A stretch of 64,000 nucleotides of DNA. It comes from an uncultured bacterium (GTDB lineage: Bacteria; Patescibacteriota; Gracilibacteria; Absconditabacterales; Absconditicoccaceae). The DNA is taken from positions 1-64,000 of the forward strand of contig CALMTC010000003.1 in the NCBI GenBank assembly GCA_937872535.1. The letters are read 5' to 3'. The notes under the pieces were generated by a model that worked only from the letters and a program-made list of their open reading frames with translations, had not been told where the DNA came from and did not search any database. The translations under genes and the position numbers were made by a program. Below are positions 20,546 through 29,670 of the stretch, one piece after another. Position 1 is the first letter of the stretch. Each line of letters begins with the position of its first letter.

Positions 20546-21202
20546 ATGCCTTCTCTACAGCACATTATTAATTTTGTACAAGCTGACATGAATGAAGTAT
20601 GTACAGCCCACGATTTTGCGCATATTCAAAGAGTAGTTCGCAATGCAGAAAAAATAATTGCCACAGAAAACAATCCAAACATAAATAAATTTGTAGCTCT
20701 AGCTTCTGCTTACTTACATGAATATTTTGACGAAAAATTTTGGAATAAAGATCAACTAGAAACAAGAGCCGTTGCCTTAGATATTTTTTTAGCTGAAATA
20801 GGAATAACTCCTGACGATCACGAACACATCATCCATATAATTAAACATGTCTGATATGGTAAAAGTCTAACCAGATCTAATGATTTCCCATACACAATCG
20901 AATTTCAAATAGTGGAAGATGCTGACAGACTAGATGCTATTGGTGCGATAGCAATTGCAAGAACTTTTGCCTACGGTGGTAAAAAATGAAGATCAATATA
21001 CGATCCAAACATCCCTATAAAAAAAATTGAAAATGATGAACAATACAGAGATGGAAACAGTCCATCTCTCAACCATTTTTGGGAAAAACTCCTTTTACTA
21101 AAAGATTTAATGCACACCGAAACAGCAAAAAAAATAGCACAATCTAGACACGACTACATGAACAATTTCGTCAATCAATTTCTCAAAGAATGGAATGAAT
21201 AA
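20546..21202 (+). CDS. HD-domain phosphohydrolase (YedJ-like)
   Basis: This 218-residue protein carries [10 protein letters not shown] at residue 22 (first metal ligands), [10 protein letters not shown] near 56 (where most family members have HD) and [22 protein letters not shown] near 132, the YedJ-type signature. Such enzymes hydrolyse phosphate esters of nucleotides, with unknown physiological substrates. The HD-to-HE change in the second motif could alter metal binding. An IS1595-type element is inserted directly after its TAA stop, with the target duplication starting at the next base. Confidence 0.8.
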
Positions 21203-21210
21203 AAATTTAT
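21203..21210. repeat. 8-bp target site duplication, left
   Basis: AAATTTAT here is repeated exactly at 23234-23241, on the other side of the insertion element. Confidence 0.92.
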
Positions 21211-21232
21211 GGTAATTATATACAAGTTTACA
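21211..21232. repeat. Left terminal inverted repeat of the IS
   Basis: It starts GGTAATTATATAC and differs from the complement of the right end at two of 22 positions. Confidence 0.92.
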
Positions 21233-21249
21233 GTTTCAAGTAAAAAAAG

Positions 21250-21272
21250 AAAGGCTTTTTAGCCTTTTTTTT
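21250..21272. terminator. Bidirectional terminator inside the left IS end
   Basis: AAAGGCT (21250-21256) pairs with AGCCTTT (21261-21267), with T-runs on both strands. The TAA stop of the P63C gene (21259-21261) straddles the loop and stem. The hairpin would insulate the element from its host flank. Confidence 0.8.
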
Positions 21273-22245
21273 CTTTTGGGTTATATTCTATTGCTTTCGA
21301 TAGTTTTTGATTGAAATCCGATAACTTGCTTTTGTCTACTGGCTCTACTGTGTGTCATTTCTCATCAAATACAAATGGTAGCGGATATATTCAAGCTTTC
21401 CTTTGATTAAGCTGTTCAAATCTCATCCACATATCTTTCATATTATCCGATAAACGGAAGATAGTAATAATTTCTGTTATCTGATCTTGTAAATGTTTCG
21501 TCCCAACATCCTCAGTTAAAGATTGATGAAATCTTTGTGTGTAATTTCATTGTTTATTTTTTGGGGTATTCTTTTTCAATTCTTCTATTACTCACTTTGG
21601 TAGCTGATTGTAAATTAGTGTATTTGTTCGTGTTCCTATTACAGATGGTCTACTTTTTATTCAATTCACTGTAAAGTCCCAACCGTTCAATCTAAATAGT
21701 TCTTTGTAAAAAGCATCTGGAAACCTTTTTTGTCGTGGTAGTAATTCTTCGCTAATATATACTTTCAATATTTTCTGTAATTCGTCTTTTTCTCTATCAT
21801 ATTGATAACCTGTTGCTTCGTCTACTAAAGCAATAATTCATATTTTTGCAAATGAACGCATTAGTATTTCTGACTGTTCTGCTATCATTTCTTGCCTACT
21901 AGAAAGTTTTATATGTTTTCTAGCCTCAAGAAAAGCATCACAAATATCAACAAGAGTTGTTGCTTCGTATCAGTTTATTTTTGACTTTCATAAATAACAC
22001 TCAATAGGTGCAAAGTGGTCCGCTGATTTTTCGCTATATATAAATGGTTTTAAAGAATTTTGATCTAAATATCTAGCTAATCTGGTCCCCGATGTTCTTT
22101 TCCCTTCCTCTCCTTCATCTACCATCTTTAACGACTCTTGCATTCAACGTCAAGATAATACCCTAGTTCAATCATCTAGTACATAACAAGGTATTTTGTA
22201 ACCATTCAAATCTAACTCTCACTGATAAGCAATTTTTTTAGCCAT
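21259..22245 (-). CDS. P63C-domain protein, IS passenger gene
   Basis: This 328-residue protein contains the P63C domain near residues 185-205 (LPRQKRFPDAFYKELFRLNGW), a region found in phage and mobile-element proteins and thought to bind DNA. The N-terminal part has the look of an AP2/Bro-like antirepressor-type region (GYKIPCYVLDDGTRVLSGRGMQESL). Its ATG overlaps the transposase stop by eight bases, so translation is probably coupled. It lies wholly inside the IS and is passenger DNA. A role in regulating transposition or in immunity to other copies is only a guess. Confidence 0.82.
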
Positions 22246-23155
22246 TTATAAGTTGTTTATAAGATAAACGATTGTCACATTGGGATAAAAGTACATTAAA
22301 TCTCTCTACTTCTGACAGGTCACGTGAATTATATCTAAATACAAATTCATCAACGTACTTTTGAAGGTGTTTTTTAGATGTGAAGTGATAGATACCAAGT
22401 ATTCCTCTCTTCAAAAGACTCCAAAATCCTTCTATTGTATTAGTATAAGCATCTCATCTGCCATATTCTCAAGATCAATGATTCACCATAGCGTGTTTAT
22501 ACATCTTTTTTACGGTATTGTATCAAAGCCATTCATCAGTATAGAGAGAAGCGGTTGATTTGATATTTCTGATTACTTCTTTCGTTAAAGTCTTTGCTTG
22601 TGTATCTTTAACAGTATTAGCAATAAGCTTTCAACCTCTCTCTATCATTCATACAACAGGTGTTTTGTCTTTATTGCTCCTACCTTGAGAGTTCAAAACC
22701 TTCTTATCTGTGTGTCTGTTTTTATTCTTTCATCAAACATAGGTTTCATCTATTTCTACTTTTCAATCAAGCATTCAATCATCAGAGATTCAAAAACACT
22801 TTCTTATTCTTTGAAGTATAAACCAAGCTGTTTTTTGTGTGATGTCCAAATCTCTTGATAATTGCATAGAAGAAATACCCTTTTTATGTGAAGTAATTAG
22901 CCAAATAGCCATAAACCATTTTTGAAGGGGAATTTTTGTATTATCAAACATTGTTCACGTTCTCACATTGAAATACTTTCAAGAATTCTTACATCTGTAC
23001 TTGTGGTTTTTACAAACATATACTTTTGAAAGAACATCAAAAGGACTGACTATACGTCAGTTCCATCTTACTTGCTCCAAATGTTCAATACATTCCTCTT
23101 CTGAGGAAAATGTATTGATAAGTTCGATAATTGAGTTGAAATCTTTATTGATCAT
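22238..23155 (-). CDS. IS1595-family (ISXO2-like) DDE transposase
   Basis: This 305-residue enzyme cuts and joins the ends of the element. It has an N-terminal part with paired cysteines (C48, C55), a helix-turn-helix-like region near residues 92-115 and the ISXO2-type catalytic domain: D136 in VEIDETYVGG, D207 in TDEW and E242 in NTIEGFWSLLKR. Length and motif spacing fit active members. About sixteen glycines are TGA codons, including two adjacent ones in the VGG after the first aspartate. The reading frame is intact. Confidence 0.95.
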
Positions 23156-23182
23156 TATATACTATCATTGATAAACAACAAC

Positions 23183-23210
23183 AGTATATGCTTTGTTTAC
23201 ATAAAATCAA
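23183..23210 (-). promoter_or_regulatory. Promoter of the transposase operon
   Basis: On the minus strand TTGATT (23210-23205) and TATACT (23188-23183) are spaced by 16 bases, 28 bases before the transposase ATG and just inside the right terminal repeat. Confidence 0.6.
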
Positions 23211-23211
23211 G

Positions 23212-23233
23212 TGTAAATTTATATATAATTACC
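23212..23233. repeat. Right terminal inverted repeat of the IS
   Basis: Its complement starts GGTAATTATATAT and matches the left end at 20 of 22 positions. Confidence 0.92.
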
Positions 23234-23241
23234 AAATTTAT
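23234..23241. repeat. 8-bp target site duplication, right
   Basis: AAATTTAT is identical to the left copy at 21203-21210. Confidence 0.92.
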
Positions 23242-23255
23242 AATCTGGTTGTTTC

Positions 23256-24170
23256 TTATCAAATAATGCTTTGCAATCTCTCAAAAATTATCCCTGCATC
23301 AAATTGAGCATTTTCGTAAAGATACTCAGAAAGCCTCGTAGTTACTCAGTCAAGTTTTGGTTGAAGAAAGTGAATAGTTCCAGTGAATCCAGCAAGACGA
23401 GCCTTGAGTTCCAGATGGTTGTGATAGCCATACTCTTCGGTACCGTCAAAGACAAAAATAAGTTTCTCAGCACGAGAAATTTTTTCTTGGGCAGAGGAGT
23501 CTACAGTAAACAAGAACTGGTGAGAAAGAAAAAATCAGACATCATAGCCTTTGTCTTGTAAACCACTCACAGCCTCCAGACAAGCAGATCAAACCGATCA
23601 GAGAGCCACTACAAAAGTTTTTGACCCTTTGATACCAAGTCCAGAAAAGTCAATCAGACGACCACTACCAAGATAATCTATTTTTTTCTCGAAAAAATTA
23701 TCAGCAAATTCCTGATAAGGCAATCTGATATAAGTTTTCTTCTGAGTCAAAAACTGTTCAAAAGAATTTTTATCAAACGGCTCACACAGTGAAAATCAAA
23801 GCGTTTCCATGATAGAAATATCGCTATAGTCTGGCTGCAATTTATGAAGCAACCCCGAAACTCCTGTTCATAAATTCAAAACTGTCACCTGATCAGTTTT
23901 TCTCAAAGCCGGTAAAAAATATAAAAAACTTAGCTTTTCAATAACTAACAAAATACGACCATGAGTCTTCATAAAATGAGCTAAAGTTCAGCCATAAGAA
24001 AAATCCATTCCAAGCTCACCCAGAGAAAAAACCTGAGTACGCTTAAACTGTCCAGAAAAATTTTTTGCCAGATGATCTTCAGCCACAATAGCATCAAAAA
24101 AATTTTTTCCATCAAGTAACCCTCAAAAAGTTCACTGTTTAACATACTCATAGAGATTGAAAAAATGCAT
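23256..24170 (-). CDS. Transketolase-like protein (pyrimidine-binding and C-terminal halves)
   Basis: This 304-residue protein resembles the second half of a TPP-dependent transketolase or E1-beta subunit. LGTGVSGLLHKLQPDYSDISIM, followed by LGFSLCEPFDKNSFEQFL and KKTYIRLPYQEF, follows the family's pattern of a PaD-like loop and a PvyiRlpr strand. KTFVVALGSVG...LEAVSGLQDKGYDVGFF fits the C-terminal domain. No partner carrying the TPP-phosphate domain is in the window, so whether it is catalytic is unclear. It lies 15 bases after sufC on the same strand. The assignment is by pattern and moderately sure. Confidence 0.5.
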
Positions 24171-24185
24171 TTCTAGTGAAAAAAA

Positions 24186-24920
24186 TTATAAAGCAGAAAA
24201 ACCAGACTCTTTGACAGAATGAACAAGATCAACAAGTCATTCTTTGACAAGTTTTCCTTCCTGAAGAACAAAAACCCAATCTACAGGAATGAAATCAAGA
24301 ATGCTAAAGTAATGAGTGATGACGATAAACGAATTTTCTGGGCTATTATAAGCATTCATCATCTGAGCCACCGACTTAAAAGCATCGACATCCAGACCAC
24401 TATCAACTTCATCGAGAAAAATAGTACGAGGCTGTAAAAGTTTGATCTGTAAAATCTCAATTTTTCTTTTTTCACCTCAGCTAAAACCAACATTCAAATC
24501 TCTTCGTAGAAATTCTTTATCAATCCCAAGCTCAACCAAAAGTGGCTCAATTATTCTCTTAAACGACAAAAAAGATTCTTGTTTACCGTGTTTGGTGCTA
24601 TAAATCGTTCTCAAAAACTCAAAAAGTTTTACTCCTGCAATCTCTGGAATAGTCTGAAAAGCCAAAAAAATTCCTTTCTGAGCTCTCTCATCAGGACTCA
24701 TTTCAGAAACATTTTCACCATCAATAAAAATATCACCTCAAACAAGCTGATAACTTGGGTGTCCCATCACCGACAAAGCCAAAGACGACTTACCAGAACC
24801 ATTTTTCCCCAGCAAACAATAATTTTTCCCTGATTCAAACTTCAAGCTAACATCACTCAAAACTCTCTTTCCTTCTACCTCTACCGATATATTTTTCAAC
24901 TCTATCATCATTTTCTTCAA
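24186..24920 (-). CDS. sufC: Fe-S cluster assembly ATPase SufC
   Basis: This 244-residue ABC ATPase powers the SufBCD scaffold. Walker A is LLGKNGSGKSSLA (about residue 36), the region typical of SufC reads GIFLAFQTIPEIAGV, the signature is NVGFSGGEKRKIEI (about 146), Walker B is TIFLDEVDSGLDVDA and the H-loop VITHY. Length is normal. The first ATG gives MKKMMIELKN; the start may be the methionine four or five codons in. The SufB/D-like partner is at 19843 on the other strand. Confidence 0.93.
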
Positions 24921-25000
24921 AAATAAACTATCTCAACTATACAAAAAAGCAAACCAAAATCCACCTTTATAATTGCACATCAAGTTTCTAGAAAAAAATC

Positions 25001-25258
25001 ATTCAACTAGAAAACAATGCCGTTTATATCGTCAGAATCGATACTCAAAGCAAGATAAAAATAAAAGAGACCAAAGAATTCGACTGGGTCCCTCAGGGGA
25101 GGAGAATTCTTCGTCAACCAACCATAATAGAAACAAGAAAAATGTATGACTATAAACGGCTAGAGTTTTTTTGATTTCTTTTTTGTGTCAATGACAAGTT
25201 CGACGACCAAGAAAAATTTTTTATTTTCTTGGATGAGAGAACCATACCGATGATTTAA
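25001..25258 (+). CDS. Possible small protein without a standard start codon
   Basis: An open frame of about 85 residues runs from a TAG upstream (24989-24991) to a TAA at 25256. The translation looks protein-like, with aromatic and charged residues evenly placed (DWVPQGRRILRQPTI, FFGFLFCVND, FFIFLDERT). There is no ATG, GTG or TTG near the 5' end; ATT at 25001 or ATC at 24998 would have to serve. A TATAAT lies at about 24968. It may be a real gene with a rare start, or a remnant. No family is recognised. Confidence 0.3.
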
Positions 25259-25385
25259 TCGGTACAAAAAAGAAATGCCACCCGGCGAGGGTTTATATTA
25301 TTTTATTGAAAAAAATTTTCTAATATAATTTTTATGACAATAAGAAAGCTTACTTACGGACAAATACAAAATACTCATCTTCAAG

Positions 25386-26096
25386 TTAGAAAAAATCTAA
25401 CAGCCAAAGTAGTCCATAAATTAAAGGAATATGGAGTAAATAAATCCAAAGTGACCTTTCTCCAACTCGAGCCAACCAGCCCAGCCTCGGATACCTTCAG
25501 CCCAATAGTTTTTCAACCAGATTATGACTTTTCAAGAAAACAGCTATCAGATAGCCGATAAGAACATAGCCAAACCAAGGCAAAAGAGGGTAGTAATCAA
25601 ACGATTGAAAAGATGCCCATCTGAAACCCAACGGTAAAAATAAAACAGAGACAAAAAAAGTTTTTCCAGTCAAGTAAACTCCAGTCATGAGACAGCCAAA
25701 AACTAAGGCAGAAATAAGCAAAGAAGGAAGCCTCACAACCCATGGTAACAAAATAAACGACAAAGCAAAAAAGTGAAGAATTCCAAACCAAACAGTCCGT
25801 TCAGGAGAAAAAAAATATGAGCCTAGAGTTATCAAAAAAGCCGCTAAAAAAATCTGCCAAGCTCTTCTATAATACTGTTTGAGAGAAAAAGATTTTTTCT
25901 CATAAGAAAGTCAAAAAGCTAAGCCAGAAATAAGTAAAAATAAAAGAGCAGCTGAGCGACCTACCCAGAAAAAAACAGTTTGATATCCCTGAAAACTTTC
26001 CCAGTGAAAAAAAGAAGTACTCATAAAATAAAAATGAAAAACAGCCATAAAAATGACAGCAATTCATCTGAGTAAATCGACAGATTGATATCTCAT
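25386..26096 (-). CDS. DUF1624-type (heparan-alpha-glucosaminide N-acetyltransferase-like) membrane protein
   Basis: This 236-residue protein has about seven hydrophobic segments. It opens with RYQSVDLLRGIAVIFMAVFHF, the family's DLLRG motif with the histidine thought to accept the acyl group, and later has YYPLLPWFGYVLIGY and GERSLWIYLLHIPLIYG. These are hallmarks of the acyltransferase-3/DUF1624 superfamily, which moves acyl groups across the membrane to sugars. The acceptor here is unknown, perhaps a surface glycan. It is the last gene of a minus-strand run after greA. Confidence 0.8.
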
Positions 26097-26111
26097 CACC
26101 TGAAAAAATCA

Positions 26112-26139
26112 TAAAAAAAGACAGAGATCTTTTTCTCTG
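26112..26139 (-). terminator. Terminator after greA
   Basis: On the minus strand CAGAGA (26139-26134) pairs with TCTCTG (26127-26122), followed by a T-rich run. Confidence 0.7.
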
Positions 26140-26157
26140 CCCTTCAAAAAAAGTCAA

Positions 26158-26640
26158 TTATTTAATATCCAAAATCTTCACATCAAATCTTCATCTATCA
26201 GCTCTTACTTTACAGATATCACCAACTTTTTTTCCTTTGATAGCTTCACCAATTGGTGACTCAAAAGAGATTTCGATAGGATCAGTCAAAACTTCTACCT
26301 CTCCAGTACCGACCAAATTACAAACATATTTTTTCCCATTATCAAGTTCAATAGTAACCTGAGAACCATATCTCACTTCCTTAGATCACTTAACTTTTTT
26401 TTCATCAATAATTTCTACATTTTTGAGCAAGAATTCAATTTCTGTAATTCTAGCTTCTGTAAGTTCTTGTTCCATGATCGCTGTATCATATTCAGCATTT
26501 TCAGAAATATCTCCTTGTCCAAGAGCATCTTTCAATCTGACCATCACAGAAGGCAACTTTTCATCTCTCAAAAGATGAAGCTCAGCAACTAGTTTCTCGT
26601 ATCACTCTTTCGTTAAATATTGTTTTTCTATTTTTTCCAT
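26158..26640 (-). CDS. greA: Transcription elongation factor GreA
   Basis: This 160-residue protein has the normal GreA length. The N-terminal coiled coil carries the acidic tip (GDISENAEYDTA), which inserts into the secondary channel of RNA polymerase and stimulates cleavage of backtracked RNA. The C-terminal FKBP-like domain shows YGSQVTIEL and the closing ISFESPIGEAIKGKKVGD. The start ATG at 26640 gives MEKIEKQYLTKEGYEKL, matching the family's first helix. Confidence 0.95.
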
Positions 26641-26676
26641 ACTTCTAATAGTATCATAAAATAAAGTAAAAAGTTA

Positions 26677-26994
26677 TTAATCAGCCATTCGTTCTTTCAA
26701 ATGATCAAAAGCATGAGCTACCAGATCTTGAACACTGCGAAAAGGCTTGTTTCAAGTAGAATAGTCAAACTGTTTACCATCGATTACAAACTGAAAATGA
26801 CCATCAAATCTATCATCTTCAAGCTTTTTTACACTTACCTTGATAGTAATTTCAGCACCCTCCTTTGAAAAAATTTTTTTAAAATAAGAGTCCATCTTAT
26901 GAGTAATATGGTGTTCCACATACTCTTGAATACTAGGTTTCAAAACATCAGACACAGAATCAAAATGATAAGTCACATGAAGATTTTTATTCAT
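26677..26994 (-). CDS. hpf: Ribosome hibernation promoting factor (short HPF)
   Basis: This 105-residue protein matches the sigma-54 modulation/HPF family: an N-terminal helix-strand (VEHHITHKMDSYFKKIF), then ITIKVSVKKLEDDRFDGHFQFVIDG, and a C-terminal helix LVAHAFDHLKERM. Short HPF binds the decoding centre of idle 70S ribosomes. It lacks the dimerising C-terminal domain of the long form. It is 36 bases upstream of greA on the same strand. Confidence 0.78.
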
Positions 26995-27128
26995 GATGTT
27001 TTTAAGATAAGAAATAAACTTTTATACCAAGGTTCACTACCAACTATAGCAAATCAAAATCCAAATGCAAAACAAAAATATACCAAGCTTTCATTTGAAA
27101 ATAATTTTTTTTTGAGTACATTTCTCCT

Positions 27129-28316
27129 ATGAAATTCTACCAAATCGATAAATTTTTTACTCTGGTTTCCATATGATTGATAAAAATATACCAAAAAACC
27201 CTCTCACCAGATAAAGGAATTTTTTCCTATCGACTCAAAGGCACAGTTTGCGTCCACGAGCCACACTGCAGCCAATATTCCATCAATGCTTTCCAAAGAT
27301 ACGGTTTTATAAAGTGACTACGAAAAACTATGGACAGAGTATCAAGATGCACTCCAGCCTCTCAGACCAAATACGACCCAGATCACTATCGTGTCATTTT
27401 TTTCTCAAGTGCTCCTATCGGAGTTCCTTTTCTGGAAAAATTAGCCTCAGATCCGAGATTTGAACTAGTATGAGTCGTGACTCAGCCAGACAAGCCAGCT
27501 GGTAGAGGATTGCACCTCCAGCCAAATATTATCAAAACCACAGCCCAAAAAATCGGTCTACCAGAAGAAAAGATTTTCACTCCTGAAAAAATAAATCCTG
27601 ATAAATCACCAGAATGAAAAATTTTTTATGAAAATATAAAAAAACAGAATGCAGATTTTTTTGTAGTCATAGCTTATGGAAAAATCATCCCTCAGTCAGT
27701 TCTGGACATACCTCGTATCGCTCCGATCAATGTCCATGGCTCAATTTTACCAGAATATCGCTGAGCTTCACCAATCCAGTCAGTTCTACTCGACGAAAAA
27801 ACCGAGACAGGCATCACCATCATGGCGATGGACGCGACACTCGACACAGGTGACATCATCAGCATTTTGAAATTTCCCCTCTCTCTTTCAGATACGAGCC
27901 GTGAAATCATCTCAGCTATCCAGTCAAAGTGACCAGATTTTTTAGCTGATTCACTCGAAGAGTTTGCAAAAGGTCACCTTATCAGAAAAGCCCAAGAAGA
28001 AAGCAAAGCCACTTTTTGTACCAAAATAGAAAAAGAAGACTGACTGATTTCGATCGACTGAGATCCACTCCAAAAAGTTTTCAGCAAGTACAAAGCATTT
28101 ATTCTGCGACCAAAAATTTTTTTCATCTACCAAGATAAATCATTCATCATCGAATGACTATCAGTTTCACCAGAAATCTACGAAAAAAATAAATCAACCC
28201 CACTCATCGACTCCTCTCGAAACCTCAATCCAGCAATCAATGAAATCACCATCAAGCCCGAAGGTAAAAAAACGATGGATCGACCTAGTTTTCTGAACGG
28301 TTACATCAAAAACTAG
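27129..28316 (+). CDS. fmt: YidD-Fmt fusion: membrane-insertion factor domain joined to methionyl-tRNA formyltransferase
   Basis: One uninterrupted 395-residue frame joins two families. Residues 1-85 are YidD-like: [14 protein letters not shown], then [23 protein letters not shown] and RVSRCTP. From residue 88 the frame is Fmt: [29 protein letters not shown], the catalytic [15 protein letters not shown] and [15 protein letters not shown]-terminal beta-barrel ends the protein. Fmt formylates Met-tRNA for initiation; YidD assists YidC-mediated membrane insertion. There is almost no linker between the domains. Either this links initiation with insertion physically, or it arose by loss of a stop codon between neighbouring genes. 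I checked every codon in frame and found no shift. Confidence 0.9.
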
Positions 28317-28336
28317 CAATCCAGATATAAGACTTC

Positions 28337-28362
28337 GGTCCCTGAGCCCGTCGAAGGGAACC
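28337..28362. repeat. Palindromic repeat, CCCTGAGCCTGTCGAAGGG family
   Basis: This copy has arms GGTCCCT and AGGGAACC and a GAGCCCGTCGA centre, in the spacer between the YidD-Fmt and DUF192 genes. Confidence 0.85.
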
Positions 28363-28396
28363 TTCTCCTTAAATAATTTATCCCCAAAACAAAAAA

Positions 28397-28909
28397 ATGT
28401 TTTATCGCATACTTCTTCTCATCATGCTACTTTCCATTATCTCACGAACCACATTTCTCATTCTCTGAGTATCACCAGCTTTTCCTACAAAAACTATTGC
28501 TCCATCTTCAAAAATTTCTTCTCTGGAAACTGCTATAAATTTACCAACAAGCCAACTTTGTATCAACAAAAATTGTTTCACCGTCCGACTCGCTTCTAGT
28601 GACTCAGACAGACAAAAAGGTCTCATGTTCCAAAAATCTCTCCCTGAAAACGCTGGTATGCTTTTTGTCTTCGAACAATCTGGTATTTATCCTTTTTGGA
28701 TGAAAAATACTCTCATTCCACTCGATATGCTTCGAATAGACTCATCTCAAAAAATAGTCCACATAGCTTCAGCCGTCCAGCCTTGTCTCTCAGATCCTTG
28801 CGCTGTCATCGACCCAGCGACATGAGCTCAGTTTGTTCTGGAGCTTTCCAGCTGAGTAACTCAAAAATTTGGCATCAAGATAGGCGACACAATACAGCTC
28901 AGAAAATAA
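28397..28909 (+). CDS. DUF192 protein, exported
   Basis: This 170-residue protein starts with a hydrophobic signal-like segment (residues 2-22), then a variable region, then the DUF192 domain: VRLASSDSDRQKGLMFQ, GMLFVFEQSGIYPFWMKNTLIPLDM and IVHIASAVQPC. The WMKNTLIPLD motif is diagnostic. DUF192 is a small beta-barrel, usually periplasmic, with no firm biochemical role. Cysteines at LCINKNC and QPCLSDPC could form disulfides. Confidence 0.88.
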
Positions 28910-28981
28910 ACTTGACTTATTCGACAAAAAATCTAAAAGAACAGGACCCGCTATTGGGTTCACAAATAAAAAAAAGCATAT

Positions 28982-29575
28982 ATGAATGCAGCGAAAAAAA
29001 AACCAGAAGGATCTTCAAAAAATCCAAACAAAAAAATTGAAGAATTTCTAAAACATCCAACTAAAGAGATGTTAAAAAAAATTCAACAAAATTATCGATT
29101 AGAAATTCTCCAAGAGATTCTAACCGAAACAGGACAGAAAGACAAACACAAAGTATTTGCCAGTTTCTCATTCGAAGACTGGTTACTCGTTTATCTGAGT
29201 AAAGAAAATAAAGATTTCGAGTTTATTGCAATCCAGCAAATGAAAGCGATGGAATCTGAAAATCAAAACTTTGACGAATGGATTCAACTAGAAAAACACT
29301 ATGAAGAAATGGGAAATTTTTTGAGAAGTTTAGCCTTAGAAAAAACTATCAAGTCAGCTGAGACATTCGGTGAAATTGAGATTATTCTCTCAATCATATC
29401 AAATTTAGCAGACTGCCCGGAAAAAGAAAAAACAGCCACCATTGAAAAAGGACGACTATTAGCAAAAGATCCTTGTGATTGGCTCACAATCGTAGAATAC
29501 AGCGAAGACCAACAAGATTGGAAAAAAGCTGAATCACTCAAATTAAGTGACTACAACTATCAAATGAATTTTTAA
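28982..29575 (+). CDS. Uncharacterised helical protein
   Basis: This 197-residue protein is nearly all helix, highly charged, with a lysine-rich N-terminus and repeated pairs of short helices reminiscent of TPR or HEAT-like repeats (FDEWIQLEKHYEEMGNFLRS, GEIEIILSIISNLADC). No signal peptide or membrane segment is seen. I do not recognise a family. A strong terminator follows immediately, and it ends the transcription unit before the secA promoter. Confidence 0.6.
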   Translation: MNAAKKKPEGSSKNPNKKIEEFLKHPTKEMLKKIQQNYRLEILQEILTETGQKDKHKVFASFSFEDWLLVYLSKENKDFEFIAIQQMKAMESENQNFDEWIQLEKHYEEMGNFLRSLALEKTIKSAETFGEIEIILSIISNLADCPEKEKTATIEKGRLLAKDPCDWLTIVEYSEDQQDWKKAESLKLSDYNYQMNF

Positions 29576-29582
29576 AATCTTA

Positions 29583-29608
29583 AGAGACAGGATTACTGTC
29601 TCTTTTTC
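29583..29608 (+). terminator. Intrinsic terminator
   Basis: AGAGACAG (29583-29590) and CTGTCTCT (29596-29603) form a perfect stem around GATTA, followed by a T-rich run. Confidence 0.9.
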
Positions 29609-29636
29609 TTTATCCTCAAAAAAATAGCACCTTAGA

Positions 29637-29664
29637 TTGAAAGCTGCTCAGTTTTTAGTATAGT
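29637..29664 (+). promoter_or_regulatory. Promoter of the secA leader (TTGAAA-16-TATAGT)
   Basis: TTGAAA at 29637-29642 and TATAGT at 29659-29664 are spaced by 16 bases. The sequence from the -10 onward (TATAGTGGGGGAGAA) is identical to the one before ftsA. Confidence 0.65.
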
Positions 29665-29670
29665 GGGGGA

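Larger units (their letters stand above)
21211..23233 (-). mobile_element. Intact IS1595-family insertion element with a P63C passenger gene
   Basis: The element is 2023 bp. Its ends are 22-bp terminal inverted repeats starting GGTAATTATATA (21211-21232 and 23212-23233), identical at 20 of 22 positions. It is flanked by a perfect 8-bp direct repeat, the duplication size known for IS1595. It carries a DDE transposase and a second gene overlapping the transposase stop by 8 bases. Both genes use many TGA codons as glycine, so the element can only work in a code-25 cell. The intact frames and duplication point to a recent insertion. Confidence 0.93.

Noticed and set aside
22361-23171. Several plus-strand frames across the insertion element
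   Set aside because: They are shadows of the transposase gene on the other strand, whose DDE motifs are unambiguous.
25334-25561. 75-codon plus-strand frame near a TATAAT-like box
   Set aside because: Most of it lies antisense to the clear DUF1624-type membrane protein gene, whose motifs are conserved. The plus-strand translation shows no family features.
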